Shown here: positions 29,191 to 37,787 of the stretch, one piece after another
Numbering within the stretch: position 1 is the stretch's first letter
How the letters are laid out: each line of letters opens with the position of its first letter
Origin: Falcatimonas sp. MSJ-15
Lineage (GTDB): Bacteria > Bacillota > Clostridia > Lachnospirales > Lachnospiraceae
NCBI RefSeq assembly: GCF_018918265.1
Contig: NZ_JAHLQC010000013.1
Span: 1-64,000 of the forward strand
DNA: 64,000 nt
Reading direction: 5' to 3'
Made by a program: the position numbers and the translations under genes
Notes under the pieces: generated by a model
Told to the model about the DNA's origin: nothing
Seen by the model: the letters and a program-made list of their open reading frames with translations, nothing else
Databases searched by the model: none

Positions 29191-29333
29191 AGTAAGAAGT
29201 AATAGTAAGAAGTAATAGTAAGAAGTAATAGTAAGAAGTAATAGTAAGAAGTAATAGTAAGAAGTAATAGTAAGAAGTAATAGTAAGAAGTAATAGTAAG
29301 AAGTAATAGTAAGAAGTAATAGTAAGAAGTAGT
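29191..29333. repeat. 13-bp minisatellite, AGTAAGAAGTAAT x 10 plus one imperfect copy
   Basis: Ten perfect tandem copies run from 29191 to 29320, with an eleventh altered copy to 29333. Thirteen is not a multiple of three, so the repeat produces long stop-free but meaningless reading frames on the minus strand. It lies in the 547-bp convergent gap between the kinase and adhE. Confidence 0.96.
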
Positions 29334-29353
29334 AGTAAAAAGTAGTAGTAAGT

Positions 29354-29384
29354 GAAAAGACCGGTCATTACGACCGGTCTTTTC
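29354..29384. terminator. Bidirectional terminator downstream of adhE
   Basis: A 13-bp perfect stem, GAAAAGACCGGTC paired with GACCGGTCTTTTC, with a 5-nt loop. A/T runs on both sides let it serve both strands. It most likely ends the adhE transcript coming from the right. Confidence 0.8.
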
Positions 29385-29501
29385 GATTTGTGATTTATTT
29401 AAAGGGAAAACAAACATTAATTAGGTAGTACTTGTGATTATCTATATTAGTAATACTAAGTTCAAATATTACTAACTAATAATTTCATAAGCTTAGGTAG
29501 A

Positions 29502-32120
29502 TTATTTACCGTAGTAAGCTCTTAAGTACATTTCTTTCATTTCGCTCATAAGTGGGTATCTTGGGTTAGCACCTGTACACTGGTCATCAAATGCTGCTTC
29601 AACCATATCATCAAGTGTTGCTAAGAAGTCTTTTTCATCAACGCCATAATCAGCGATTGTCTTCTTGATACCAACTCTAGCTTTTAATTCTTCGATAGCT
29701 ACGATGAAGTTATCGAATTTCTCCTGGTCATTCTTACCTTTGATTCCAAGGAAGTTAGCACATTCAACATATCTGTCAAATGCATGTGGATACTGATACT
29801 GTGAGAATGTACCCATCTTAGTAGGAACATCAGCAGCATTGTATCTCATGATATCTGTAATTAATAATGCATTAGCGATACCATGTGGAAGGTGATGGAA
29901 AGCACCTAACTTATGTGCCATTGAGTGGCATAAACCAAGGAATGCATTAGCGAATGCCATACCAGCAAGTGTAGAAGCATTAGCCATCTCTTCTCTTGCT
30001 TTAGGGTCTGCAGCACCATTTTCATAAGCACTTGGTAAGTTGTTAAAGATAAGTTTCATAGCTTTAAGTGCAAGACCATCTGTATAATCAGTAGCCATGA
30101 TTGAAGCATAAGCTTCAAGAGCATGTGTTAAAGCATCAATACCAGAAGCAGATGTTAATCCTTTTGGCTGGTTCATCATCATATCTGCATCAATGATTGC
30201 CATCTTAGGAAGTAACTGATAATCAGCTAAAGGATATTTTGATCCTGTCTTTTCGTCTGTGATAACAGCGAAAGGTGTAACTTCTGAACCTGTACCTGAA
30301 GATGTTGGAACAGCAATGAAATATGCTTTTTCACCCATCTTAGGGAATGTATAAATACGTTTTCTGATATCCATGAATCTCATTGCCATATCAAGGAAAT
30401 CAACTTCTGGGTGTTCGTACATAACCCACATAATCTTACCAGCATCCATTGCTGAACCACCACCGATTGCGATGATTGTATCTGGTTCAAATGAACGCAT
30501 TGCTTTTGTACCTTCAATAGCACATGCAAGTGTTGGGTCTGGTGCAACATCATAGAATGTTGTATGCTGAATACCCATTTCATCTAATTTATCTGTAACA
30601 CATTTTGTGTATCCGTTTTTATATAAGAATGAGTCAGTAACGATGAATGCTTTCTTTTTGCCCATAACGTTCTTTAATTCATCAAGTGCAACAGGAAGAC
30701 ATCCTTTTTTGAAGTAAACCTTTTCAGGTGCTCTAAACCAAAGCATATTCTCTCTCCTCTCAGCAACAGTTTTAATGTTAAGTAAATGTTTTACACCAAC
30801 GTTTTCTGAAACTGAGTTACCGCCCCATGAACCACAACCAAGTGTTAATGATGGAGATACTTTGAAGTTGTATAAGTCACCGATACCACCCTGTGATGAA
30901 GGTGTATTGATTAATACTCGGCAAGTCTTCATTGCTTCCTGGAATTTTTCAATCTTTTCTTTACCTGTTCCAACATGGATATAAAGAGAAGATGTATGTC
31001 CGTAACCACCGTCAGCAACTAATCTCTCAGCTTTTTCAACAGCGTTATCGAAGTCTTTTGCTCTGTACATTGCAAGTACTGGTGATAATTTTTCATGAGC
31101 AAATTCTTCTGAAAGTTCAACTGATTCAACTTCACCAATAAGAATCTTAGTAGCTTCAGGAACTTTAACTCCTGCTAAAGCTGCGATTGTGTGAGCTTTC
31201 TGACCAACGATTTTAGCATTTAAAGCACCGTTGATGAGAATTGTCTTTCTAACTTTTTCTGTTTCTTCTTTATTAAGGAAATAGCATCCTCTATCTGCGA
31301 ATTCTTTACGAACTTCGTTATATACTTTATCACATACGATAACTGACTGCTCTGAAGCACAAATCATACCATTATCAAATGTTTTTGAATGAATGATTGA
31401 GTTAACTGCAAGTCTTACATCTGCTGATTCATCAATGATAGCTGGTGTATTACCAGGACCAACACCAAGTGCAGGTTTTCCTGAAGAATAAGCAGCTTTA
31501 ACCATACCAGGACCACCTGTTGCAAGAATGATATCTGCTGTTCTCATTACTTCATTAGTAAGGTCAAGTGATGGTACATCGATCCATCCGATAATTCCCT
31601 TTGGTGCTCCAGCTTCAACAGCAGCATTAAGAACAACTCTTGCAGCTTCGATTGTTGATTTTTTAGCACGTGGATGTGGACTGATGATGATTGCATTTCT
31701 TGTCTTTAAACAAATTAATGTCTTGAAGATTGCTGTTGATGTTGGGTTTGTTGTAGGAATAACAGCTGCAACAACACCGATTGGTTCAGCAACTTTCTTA
31801 ATACCATATGATGTATCTTCTTCAATAACGCCACAAGTCTTAGTATTCTTGTATGCGTTGTAAATATACTCTGCTGCGAAGTGGTTCTTAATAACTTTAT
31901 CTTCAACAACACCCATTCCAGTTTCTTCTACTGCCATCTTAGCAAGTGGAATACGAGCTTTGTTAGCTGCTAATGCAGCTGCAAGGAAGATTTTATCAAC
32001 CTGTTCCTGTGTGTAAGTTGAGAAAATTCTCTGAGCTTCTCTAAGTTCATTAAGTCTTATTGTGAGAGACTCAATGCTGTCTACGATTTCTGGGCTTTTG
32101 ATTTCATCTTTTTTTGCCAT
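29502..32120 (-). CDS. adhE: Bifunctional acetaldehyde-CoA / alcohol dehydrogenase AdhE
   Basis: An 872-aa fusion enzyme reducing acetyl-CoA to acetaldehyde and then ethanol, using two NADH. The aldehyde dehydrogenase half (1-440) has the catalytic cysteine in FDNGMICASEQSVIV. The iron-dependent alcohol dehydrogenase half (450-872) shows GGGSAMDAGK and the metal-binding GLCHSMAHKLGAFHHLPHGIANALL. Full length; such enzymes form spirosomes. AGGAGG lies 11 bp before the ATG. A Rex-like operator at its promoter suggests control by the NADH/NAD ratio. Confidence 0.97.
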   Translation of the reverse strand: MAKKDEIKSPEIVDSIESLTIRLNELREAQRIFSTYTQEQVDKIFLAAALAANKARIPLAKMAVEETGMGVVEDKVIKNHFAAEYIYNAYKNTKTCGVIEEDTSYGIKKVAEPIGVVAAVIPTTNPTSTAIFKTLICLKTRNAIIISPHPRAKKSTIEAARVVLNAAVEAGAPKGIIGWIDVPSLDLTNEVMRTADIILATGGPGMVKAAYSSGKPALGVGPGNTPAIIDESADVRLAVNSIIHSKTFDNGMICASEQSVIVCDKVYNEVRKEFADRGCYFLNKEETEKVRKTILINGALNAKIVGQKAHTIAALAGVKVPEATKILIGEVESVELSEEFAHEKLSPVLAMYRAKDFDNAVEKAERLVADGGYGHTSSLYIHVGTGKEKIEKFQEAMKTCRVLINTPSSQGGIGDLYNFKVSPSLTLGCGSWGGNSVSENVGVKHLLNIKTVAERRENMLWFRAPEKVYFKKGCLPVALDELKNVMGKKKAFIVTDSFLYKNGYTKCVTDKLDEMGIQHTTFYDVAPDPTLACAIEGTKAMRSFEPDTIIAIGGGSAMDAGKIMWVMYEHPEVDFLDMAMRFMDIRKRIYTFPKMGEKAYFIAVPTSSGTGSEVTPFAVITDEKTGSKYPLADYQLLPKMAIIDADMMMNQPKGLTSASGIDALTHALEAYASIMATDYTDGLALKAMKLIFNNLPSAYENGAADPKAREEMANASTLAGMAFANAFLGLCHSMAHKLGAFHHLPHGIANALLITDIMRYNAADVPTKMGTFSQYQYPHAFDRYVECANFLGIKGKNDQEKFDNFIVAIEELKARVGIKKTIADYGVDEKDFLATLDDMVEAAFDDQCTGANPRYPLMSEMKEMYLRAYYGK

Positions 32121-32168
32121 TTTAAATAGAACCTCCTAAAATAATATATTGGTAAATTGATTAATTGT

Positions 32169-32186
32169 TTGTCAATGTTTTAACAA
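32169..32186 (-). promoter_or_regulatory. Candidate Rex (redox repressor) operator
   Basis: The minus strand reads TTGTTAAAACATTGACAA. This fits the published Rex palindrome TTGTTAA-N4-TTAACAA with one mismatch. It lies over the predicted adhE transcription start, just downstream of the -10. Confidence 0.65.
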
Positions 32187-32191
32187 TTATG

Positions 32192-32220
32192 ATTATAGTA
32201 CATTGTTATTTATTTGTCAA
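32192..32220 (-). promoter_or_regulatory. adhE promoter
   Basis: Perfect consensus on the minus strand: TTGACA (32215-32220), 17-bp spacer, TATAAT (32192-32197). It gives a ~65-nt leader before the adhE ATG. Confidence 0.85.
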
Positions 32221-32334
32221 TATATTTGTTTGAAAAAATTTATTTTAATATATATTAGGAAAGTTAGTTGTTTTATTATTGAAAAAATGGTATATTCTAT
32301 TTAGATAAGGATACAAATTTGGCGAGGTAAAATT

Positions 32335-33204
32335 ATGAGGTTAGTTCAGATTGATGCACTATGCGGTGGAGAGGTACTGGCGGGCCCGGTAACAATGAAG
32401 TCAGGTACAGTTTTAATGCAACCGGGTACAGTTATTAAGAGAGAGTATGTTTCCCAACTTAAAGATCTTGGTATTGAAAGTGTTAATATTGAAGATGAAG
32501 AAGGTACTTCAGATAAAAGTCCTCTTATTAATAGAGAGACTATGACAGGATATAGACGTGAGGTCATGGAATTAATTGATATGCACATATATAAGCAGTC
32601 GAGAGAGCTTATGGAACTTAGTGATCTTGCAAAAAAGATTATGAAGGATGTTTTGTCAAGAAAAGATGAATTAAAGTATGGATTTGCATACGTTAATATT
32701 GGTGATGATATGTATGCTCATTCAGTTAATGTATGTGCAATCTCTGTTCTTGTAGCAGATCTTATGGAGATGAGCAGTGAACAGATTGAAGATATTGCTG
32801 TTGGTGCAATTCTTCATGATATAGGATTAAGATATGTAACTATTCCATATGAGAATGTTGAGATATCAACACTTAATAACAGGGAACAGTTTGATTATAA
32901 AAAACATGTAATTCATGGATATAGCACAGTCCAGGAAGAGAACTGGCTGTCTGATATCTCAAAGACAATTATACTCTCACATCATGAGCTTCTTGATGGT
33001 AATGGTTATCCTTTTAGAAGTAAAGGTTCAAGAATCAAACCGGAAGTAAGAATAGTGGCAGTATGTGATATTTTTGACAGTATGCTACATGGAATAGGAC
33101 ATGAGAAAAAGGATATTAATTATACAATTTCATATCTTGAAGAGAATTGTGGCACATTGTATGATGAAAAAGTAACAAATATTTTGTTAGGATTAATAAA
33201 GTAG
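32335..33204 (+). CDS. HD-GYP domain protein (cyclic-di-GMP phosphodiesterase-like)
   Basis: A 289-aa cytoplasmic protein. The N-terminal ~75 residues resemble the small DUF3391-like lead domain (VLAGPVTMKSGTVLMQPGTVI). The HD-GYP domain has AHSVNVCAISVLVADLM, AILHDIGLR, a His in KKHVIHGYS, and HHELLDGNGYPFRSKGSRIKPEVRIVAVCDIFDSM. The GYP loop is intact, but the lysine usually following HDIG is replaced (HDIGLR). It probably hydrolyses c-di-GMP or a related nucleotide, though a degenerate sensor role cannot be excluded. GAGG precedes the ATG; DUF3881 follows 33 bp on. Confidence 0.82.
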   Translation: MRLVQIDALCGGEVLAGPVTMKSGTVLMQPGTVIKREYVSQLKDLGIESVNIEDEEGTSDKSPLINRETMTGYRREVMELIDMHIYKQSRELMELSDLAKKIMKDVLSRKDELKYGFAYVNIGDDMYAHSVNVCAISVLVADLMEMSSEQIEDIAVGAILHDIGLRYVTIPYENVEISTLNNREQFDYKKHVIHGYSTVQEENWLSDISKTIILSHHELLDGNGYPFRSKGSRIKPEVRIVAVCDIFDSMLHGIGHEKKDINYTISYLEENCGTLYDEKVTNILLGLIK

Positions 33205-33237
33205 TAATGTATATCCAAGTGTGGAAAGGAAAAAGTA

Positions 33238-34095
33238 ATGCATAAGTATCTTAGAGCTATAGGGCTTAGCAATTTAAAAAACAATCTTGATGTGATTCAC
33301 TGGATTAATGATGTTGTTGATGATGCACTTAAGAATAATAGAATAATTACAGCTGATATTACAGATGTATGTGAGATAAGAATTGACTACTCCAAGTTAT
33401 TTGGGCTTGCAGTGAGAGGTATTATGGATAATGGAAAGTTTATAGTGGATTATTATTTTCCTTATTATAAGGGCAGTCATTATGCAAAGCTTAGACCTTT
33501 TGAAATTGAAAAATATACATATAATGAATCGTATGCCGGTGCATGTGAGAATCTGGCTAATGGAATATCTGTCGTTTTTTATGTGAATAATCCGATAAAT
33601 TTTCTTGATAAATATAATGAGAATATGTTTGTGAAATTCTCAGCAATGTCAGTATCAGGTAAGATTATTATGCCACTTAAAAAGAGTAAAAGACAGATGA
33701 ATATCTCAAAAGCTTTGTCTAAGAAGAGAAGTATACTTATTAATGAACTCAAGAATGGCGATGATGATGCAATGGATGAACTTGTTAATGATGATATGTT
33801 TATGTATTCTAAGATGGCAAAAAGGTTTGCTAATGAGGATATTTTGTCTGTTGTCGATACTGTTTTTATGCCATATGGAATGGAATGTGATCTGTATTCA
33901 ATTGTAGGAGATATCATATCTATGAGTGAAGTAACTAATAATGTTACAGGCGAGATTGTATATAATATGGATATTGAGAGTAATGGAATAGAGTATAATC
34001 TTGGAATTAATAAAGAAGATTTACTTGGAATTCCAGAAGTGGGAAGACGCTTTAAAGGTGAAATATGGTTACAGGGAACAGTTGATTTTATCTGA
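33238..34095 (+). CDS. DUF3881 family protein
   Basis: A 285-aa protein of unknown function, recognised from the N-terminal MHKYLRAIGLSNL and overall length. The family is largely restricted to Lachnospiraceae and relatives. No signal peptide or membrane helix. The C-terminal half (from about 205) forms a beta-rich domain (GMECDLYSIVGDIISM...NGIEYNLGINKEDLLG). AAAGGAAAAAG precedes the ATG. It sits between the HD-GYP gene and tRNA-Arg on the same strand. Confidence 0.75.
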   Translation: MHKYLRAIGLSNLKNNLDVIHWINDVVDDALKNNRIITADITDVCEIRIDYSKLFGLAVRGIMDNGKFIVDYYFPYYKGSHYAKLRPFEIEKYTYNESYAGACENLANGISVVFYVNNPINFLDKYNENMFVKFSAMSVSGKIIMPLKKSKRQMNISKALSKKRSILINELKNGDDDAMDELVNDDMFMYSKMAKRFANEDILSVVDTVFMPYGMECDLYSIVGDIISMSEVTNNVTGEIVYNMDIESNGIEYNLGINKEDLLGIPEVGRRFKGEIWLQGTVDFI

Positions 34096-34124
34096 TAGCT
34101 GTTATATAATAATATGTACAGTGC

Positions 34125-34198
34125 GCATCTATAGCTCAGTAGGATAGAGCGACCGCCTCCTAAGCGGTAGGCCGCTGGTTCGAATCCAGTTAGGTGCA
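34125..34198 (+). tRNA. tRNA-Arg(CCT)
   Basis: A 74-nt cloverleaf. The acceptor stem GCATCTA pairs with TAGGTGC, the D-arm is AGCTCAGTAGGATAGAGC, the anticodon stem-loop ACCGC-CTCCTAA-GCGGT carries CCT, and the T-arm is CTGGTTCGAATCCAG. Reads AGG. It starts 30 bp after the DUF3881 gene, so is probably co-transcribed with it. Confidence 0.94.
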
Positions 34199-34230
34199 TT
34201 GATATTTATAGGTGAAAGGGGATTGGTTTC

Positions 34231-35211
34231 ATGAATTATATAGTATTAGATCTGGAATGGAATCAATGTCCTTATGGTAAAGAAGAGGGAGTTGAAAAAC
34301 TTCCTTTTGAAGTTATTGAGATCGGTGCAGTTAAGCTTAATAGTAAGCTTAATGTTATTAGTGAATTTCAGTGTTATATAAAGCCACAAGTATATAAAGA
34401 ACTTCATAGAGTGACTTCGGATCTTCTTAAGATAAGTATGAAAGATCTAAAAAAAGGACTTCCATTTAAAACAGCAATGGAGAGTTTCTTAAGATGGTGT
34501 GGCAAGGAAGAATATAGATTTTGTACATGGGGTAGTATGGATCTTATTGAACTTCAGAGAAATATGACTTATTTTGGCGTTGAAGACAGGCTTGAATTTC
34601 CATTATTTTATTATGATATTCAAAAGCTTTTCAGTATCAGATATGAAGATGGTAAGATTAGGAGATCGCTTGAATTTGGTGCTATATATTGTTGTGCAAA
34701 GATTGATAAGAAGTTTCACAGTGCTTTATGTGATGCAAAGTATACAGCTGAAGTTATGAAAAATATGGATTTCTATTCTGTTAATTCCTATTATTCGATT
34801 GATACTTATACTATTCCTGATAATAGTAAGGAAGAGATTACTGCTGTATATGATAAGTATTCTAAGTATATATCAATGGGATTTGATTCAAGAGAGGAAC
34901 TTATGAGCTGCAAGAGGATATTTGTTACAAAGTGTTATGTATGTAATAAGATTCTTAGAAAAAAGATTAGATGGTTCTCATATAATAATAAAATGTATTA
35001 TTGTCTTGCTAATTGTAGTGAACATGGTTACATGAAGGGAAGATTAAGGATAAGAAAAGATGATAATGGGCGTTATTATGCTATTAAAATACTTAAACTT
35101 ACAGATGAAGATGGTGCTTTGCTTATAAAAGAGAAGAAAAAAGAAGTGAAGCGAAAACGCATTGAGAAGAAAAAACGTGATCGTAATAATTCAAAAATGG
35201 AAGAAGAGTAG
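34231..35211 (+). CDS. DEDDh-family 3'-5' exonuclease with C-terminal zinc-ribbon-like segment
   Basis: A 326-aa nuclease. All DEDDh motifs are present: Exo I LDLEWN (residues 6-11), Exo II TWGSMDLIEL (near 95) and Exo III HSALCDAKYTAEV (near 170), the histidine marking the DEDDh subtype. After the nuclease domain lie paired cysteines C235/C238 and C258/C262, which could hold zinc, then a strongly basic tail (KKKEVKRKRIEKKKRDR). This suggests RNA or DNA binding. Relatives are annotated KapD-like or sporulation inhibitor-like exonucleases. AAAGGGG precedes the ATG. Confidence 0.83.
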   Translation: MNYIVLDLEWNQCPYGKEEGVEKLPFEVIEIGAVKLNSKLNVISEFQCYIKPQVYKELHRVTSDLLKISMKDLKKGLPFKTAMESFLRWCGKEEYRFCTWGSMDLIELQRNMTYFGVEDRLEFPLFYYDIQKLFSIRYEDGKIRRSLEFGAIYCCAKIDKKFHSALCDAKYTAEVMKNMDFYSVNSYYSIDTYTIPDNSKEEITAVYDKYSKYISMGFDSREELMSCKRIFVTKCYVCNKILRKKIRWFSYNNKMYYCLANCSEHGYMKGRLRIRKDDNGRYYAIKILKLTDEDGALLIKEKKKEVKRKRIEKKKRDRNNSKMEEE

Positions 35212-35269
35212 CAGTTAAAATAAGAATGTTCTAAGAAATATTCTTATTTATAGCTGCTACTCTTCTTTT
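35203..35269 (+). terminator. Terminator after the exonuclease
   Basis: A 12-bp stem, GAAGAGTAGCAG paired with CTGCTACTCTTC, with an inner AATAAGAAT/ATTCTTATT stem, is followed by TTTT. It includes the exonuclease stop codon. May also serve dacA from the other side. Confidence 0.8.
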
Positions 35270-35338
35270 GATAGATAAATATAGTTTGTATATAATATTA
35301 GAAAGCAAGTCTATGATATATATGCTTACTTATCATTG

Positions 35339-36835
35339 TTAGTTATAATAATTGTGTCTTTTTTTATTATGTTTGCGTCTCTTAATCTTACGTTTTTTGT
35401 TAATAAGTACAAAATTGTAAGTGAGGATGAAGATTAAAAATACAAGAATAATCACAAGTAGTATGATTAGTTTGATATTTATCTGAAGATAGCTTTTGTT
35501 AGTGATTCCTGTATCGTCAGAGGATGCTTCTCCATCTTTGTTGTTGAAGGTGAATATACCAGGTTTTGAGTTGGTAAGTATAAGATCTGTACTTCCGACA
35601 TTGGCACCTTCATAAGTATAATTGATTGTAGCAATCTTTTGCGTTTCACTTTGTTCATCAACAGATTCTGTATTATATGATATTGATGATGTTGCTGCTG
35701 AAAAGTCAACATTGTTAGGAAGAACAATATATGAACTACTGTCTATCGAGAGATCGATATTAGTATGTTCAAACAGATCACTTGTTGTATTGAAAAATGT
35801 AGCCTGTGGAACTGTATATTGTGTCTCATTTTGCGCAATATTTATACATTTATAGTTGTTAAAACCATATTCAAACAGGTTAACGGTATCGTCATATATA
35901 TCTGTCAGTGTTGATTTCATTACACATACAATTAGCTTCATACCATCTTTTTCGGCAAATGATACAAGTGTGTTGCCGGATACAGTGGTCCAGCCTGGTT
36001 TGCCACCAAGGCTATAAGCATATTCTTTCTCTCGTCCAGGGAGAAGTTTATAACGGTTATAGAAGAAACGGGATTCGCTCTTCATATTAGTTGCAGGTAT
36101 TGTATAGGTTGTTGGAAGTGAGATTATACTCATGAATTTGTCGCTTTTAAAACATTGTCTTCCTATCATTGCCATATCGTATGCTGTTGTATAGTGATTC
36201 TCGTCTTCAAGTCCACTTGCGTTAGTAAAGTGTGTATCGAGAGCTCCAAGTTCTTTTGCTCGCTTATTCATGAGATCGGTAAATGATTCAAGTGAACCGG
36301 AGACATATTCTGCCATTCCGTATGAGGCTTCATTGGCTGATTTCATAAGGATTGCATGAAGTGTCTGATCGACTGTTAACTGTTCACCTACATCAAGGCT
36401 TATATGAGCGTCTTCGAATGGATTGATGCTGTAGACTGCATTGTGTGAAAATGTAATTACATCGTCCATATTGCAATTCTCAATGCCAAGAAGTGCTGTC
36501 ATTATCTTGGTTATGCTTGCAGGATAGTTACGCTCATGTGAATTCTTATCATATAGTACTGTTCCTGTTGTTGCTTCTATAAGAACTGCTGATCCTGAAT
36601 TGACATTGGGTGGAGCAGGCCATGTTGATGGAACAGTTGGGATTGTAGTATTAGCAGTTGCTGTCTGTGATTCTGCTTCTGTGGATGAAGTTTCTGGCTG
36701 ATTAGCTGTGTCTGAAGCAGTGTTATTGGTTACGGATTTATTCTCTGCATATACAGTATGCAGGTTTGAGAATGCTGTATTTATAAAAACAAAAGTGCAC
36801 ATAAGGAATGCAGCACATTTTTTGAAATTTTTCAT
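35339..36835 (-). CDS. dacA: D-alanyl-D-alanine carboxypeptidase (PBP5/DacA family)
   Basis: A 498-aa penicillin-binding protein that trims peptidoglycan stem peptides outside the cell. The signal peptide ends after TVYA (residue 30), followed by a Ser/Thr-rich linker. The active-site SITK begins at Ser107 and the SxN motif is in KSANEASYG. The usual KTG box reads Lys279-Pro-Gly (GGKPGWT), an unusual substitution. A C-terminal membrane helix (LIILLVIILVFLIFILTYNF) and basic tail anchor it. The start is the ATG giving MKNFKK, after GAGGGG; the longer frame begins 22 codons earlier without a ribosome site. Confidence 0.9.
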   Translation of the reverse strand: MKNFKKCAAFLMCTFVFINTAFSNLHTVYAENKSVTNNTASDTANQPETSSTEAESQTATANTTIPTVPSTWPAPPNVNSGSAVLIEATTGTVLYDKNSHERNYPASITKIMTALLGIENCNMDDVITFSHNAVYSINPFEDAHISLDVGEQLTVDQTLHAILMKSANEASYGMAEYVSGSLESFTDLMNKRAKELGALDTHFTNASGLEDENHYTTAYDMAMIGRQCFKSDKFMSIISLPTTYTIPATNMKSESRFFYNRYKLLPGREKEYAYSLGGKPGWTTVSGNTLVSFAEKDGMKLIVCVMKSTLTDIYDDTVNLFEYGFNNYKCINIAQNETQYTVPQATFFNTTSDLFEHTNIDLSIDSSSYIVLPNNVDFSAATSSISYNTESVDEQSETQKIATINYTYEGANVGSTDLILTNSKPGIFTFNNKDGEASSDDTGITNKSYLQINIKLIILLVIILVFLIFILTYNFVLINKKRKIKRRKHNKKRHNYYN

Positions 36836-36872
36836 TATTAACCCCTCTTCGTAATTATTGTATATCTTATAT

Positions 36873-36901
36873 ATTATATTAGCTTTCAGGGTATATATCA
36901 A
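36873..36901 (-). promoter_or_regulatory. dacA promoter
   Basis: Minus-strand TTGATA (36896-36901), 17-bp spacer, perfect TATAAT (36873-36878). The composite transposon's target duplication begins 4 bp beyond the -35, so the promoter survived the insertion. Confidence 0.75.
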
Positions 36902-36904
36902 GAT

Positions 36905-36911
36905 ACTTTTT
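36905..36911. repeat. Left 7-bp target-site duplication of the composite transposon
   Basis: ACTTTTT directly abuts the left outer terminal inverted repeat; the same 7 bp abuts the right outer end at 42848-42854. The inner ends of the two elements lack this repeat. Confidence 0.8.
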
Positions 36912-37620
36912 CTTGAGTTTCCGCAGTTTTATCCACAGTCCCCTGATTACTACTGCTTCTTTATAGACAACTTAAAAAAAATGCCCAAAATATAAGGAAT
37001 CTTCTTCCCTTTTGATGTAAAATTAAGCTACCAACCAAAAACCTTACTAAACAAAAAAGAAGGAGATTCCCTATGGCTAATTGTACATCAAATACTTACA
37101 CTTTGAAACGAAAAATTTTAACTTTTTCAAATAAAATTTCAAGACGTCTTTCCAAACCAGAACGTAAATTTACAGCAGATATTATATACGGTATGCTGGC
37201 CGCCGGAAGTTGTCTCCTAACAGATGTTGTTGATCAGCTTCATAAAAACTCCAAAAAGATAAATATTGTTGACCGCCTTTCCAGACACCTTGATAAAGGT
37301 ACTCCTGCCGAAGTAGCCGCTTCTTATCTTCAACAGGTTAAAAAATGGGTTCCGGCAGAGCCTGTGATTCACATTGATGACAGCGATGTTGTAAAACCAG
37401 ATGGTTATAAATTTGAGTCACTGGGTATCGTGCGCGATGGTTCGGAAAGTACCTCTACAAAAATAGATAAAAAAATAGTTCTCCCAAAGTCCGGTTCAGA
37501 TGGGGCTTATTTCAGTGCCTCTAATCAGCAGACTGTCCATCTCTTTCTTTCGAAGAAACGACAAATTGGCATTTTGGGAAGATTTATCTATTTCATAATT
37601 ACATTTTGCGGAAACTCAAG
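36912..37620 (+). mobile_element. Insertion element copy 1 (709 bp, internally deleted)
   Basis: Perfect 14-bp terminal inverted repeats: CTTGAGTTTCCGCA at 36912-36925 and its complement at 37607-37620. It carries a truncated DDE-type transposase frame. It differs from copy 2 by about five changes, including one base in an A-run, so the copies are over 99% identical. IS4-like by transposase character (inference). Too short to be autonomous. Confidence 0.88.
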
Positions 37621-37720
37621 GAAAGTGTGCCTTCACCCCCCGCGAACCATAACCTATGGCAGGCACAGCTTTCTTGCGCGCGAATGCGCATCAATTGCCC
37701 GCAGGGCTTTTGTCTCATAG
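37073..37720 (+). pseudogene. Truncated DDE transposase (IS4-like), copy 1
   Basis: The open frame starts MANCTSNTYTLKRKILTFSNK after AAGGAG. Residues 1-135 look like the N-terminal part of an IS4-type transposase, with the first catalytic aspartate in HIDDSDVVKPDGYKFESLGIVRDGS (near 100). The remaining DDE residues are absent: after SEST the frame jumps into unrelated-looking sequence (KIDKKIVLPKSGSDGAYF) and reads out through the right inverted repeat into the cassette, ending at 37720. Probably an internal deletion. Cannot be an active transposase alone. Confidence 0.8.
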
Positions 37721-37734
37721 GATGATGCCATGAG

Positions 37735-37766
37735 ACAAAAACGCCTGCCCCAAAAAGGGCAGGCGC
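37735..37766 (-). terminator. Terminator of the pts operon
   Basis: On the minus strand, CGCCTGCCC-(6)-GGGCAGGCG is followed by TTTTTGT. It is GC-rich unlike most terminators in the window. An 11-bp inverted repeat (TTTTGTCTCAT, 37708-37740) overlaps its tail. Confidence 0.9.
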
Positions 37767-37787
37767 TTTCGCTCATATTACTATATC

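Noticed and set aside
29139..29417. Two overlapping Tyr/Leu-rich minus-strand open frames
   Set aside because: They are translations of the 13-bp minisatellite in different frames, without ribosome sites.
36902..37072. DnaA box (TTATCCACA) at the element's left end, repeated at the second copy, as a second origin
   Set aside because: The sequence is part of the insertion element (present in both copies), so it is transposon end DNA rather than an origin, although DnaA binding there is conceivable.
37621..37735. Readthrough C-terminus of transposase copy 1 (residues after GNSR) as a real protein part
   Set aside because: It lies outside the terminal inverted repeat and differs from copy 2, so it is accidental reading into cassette DNA.
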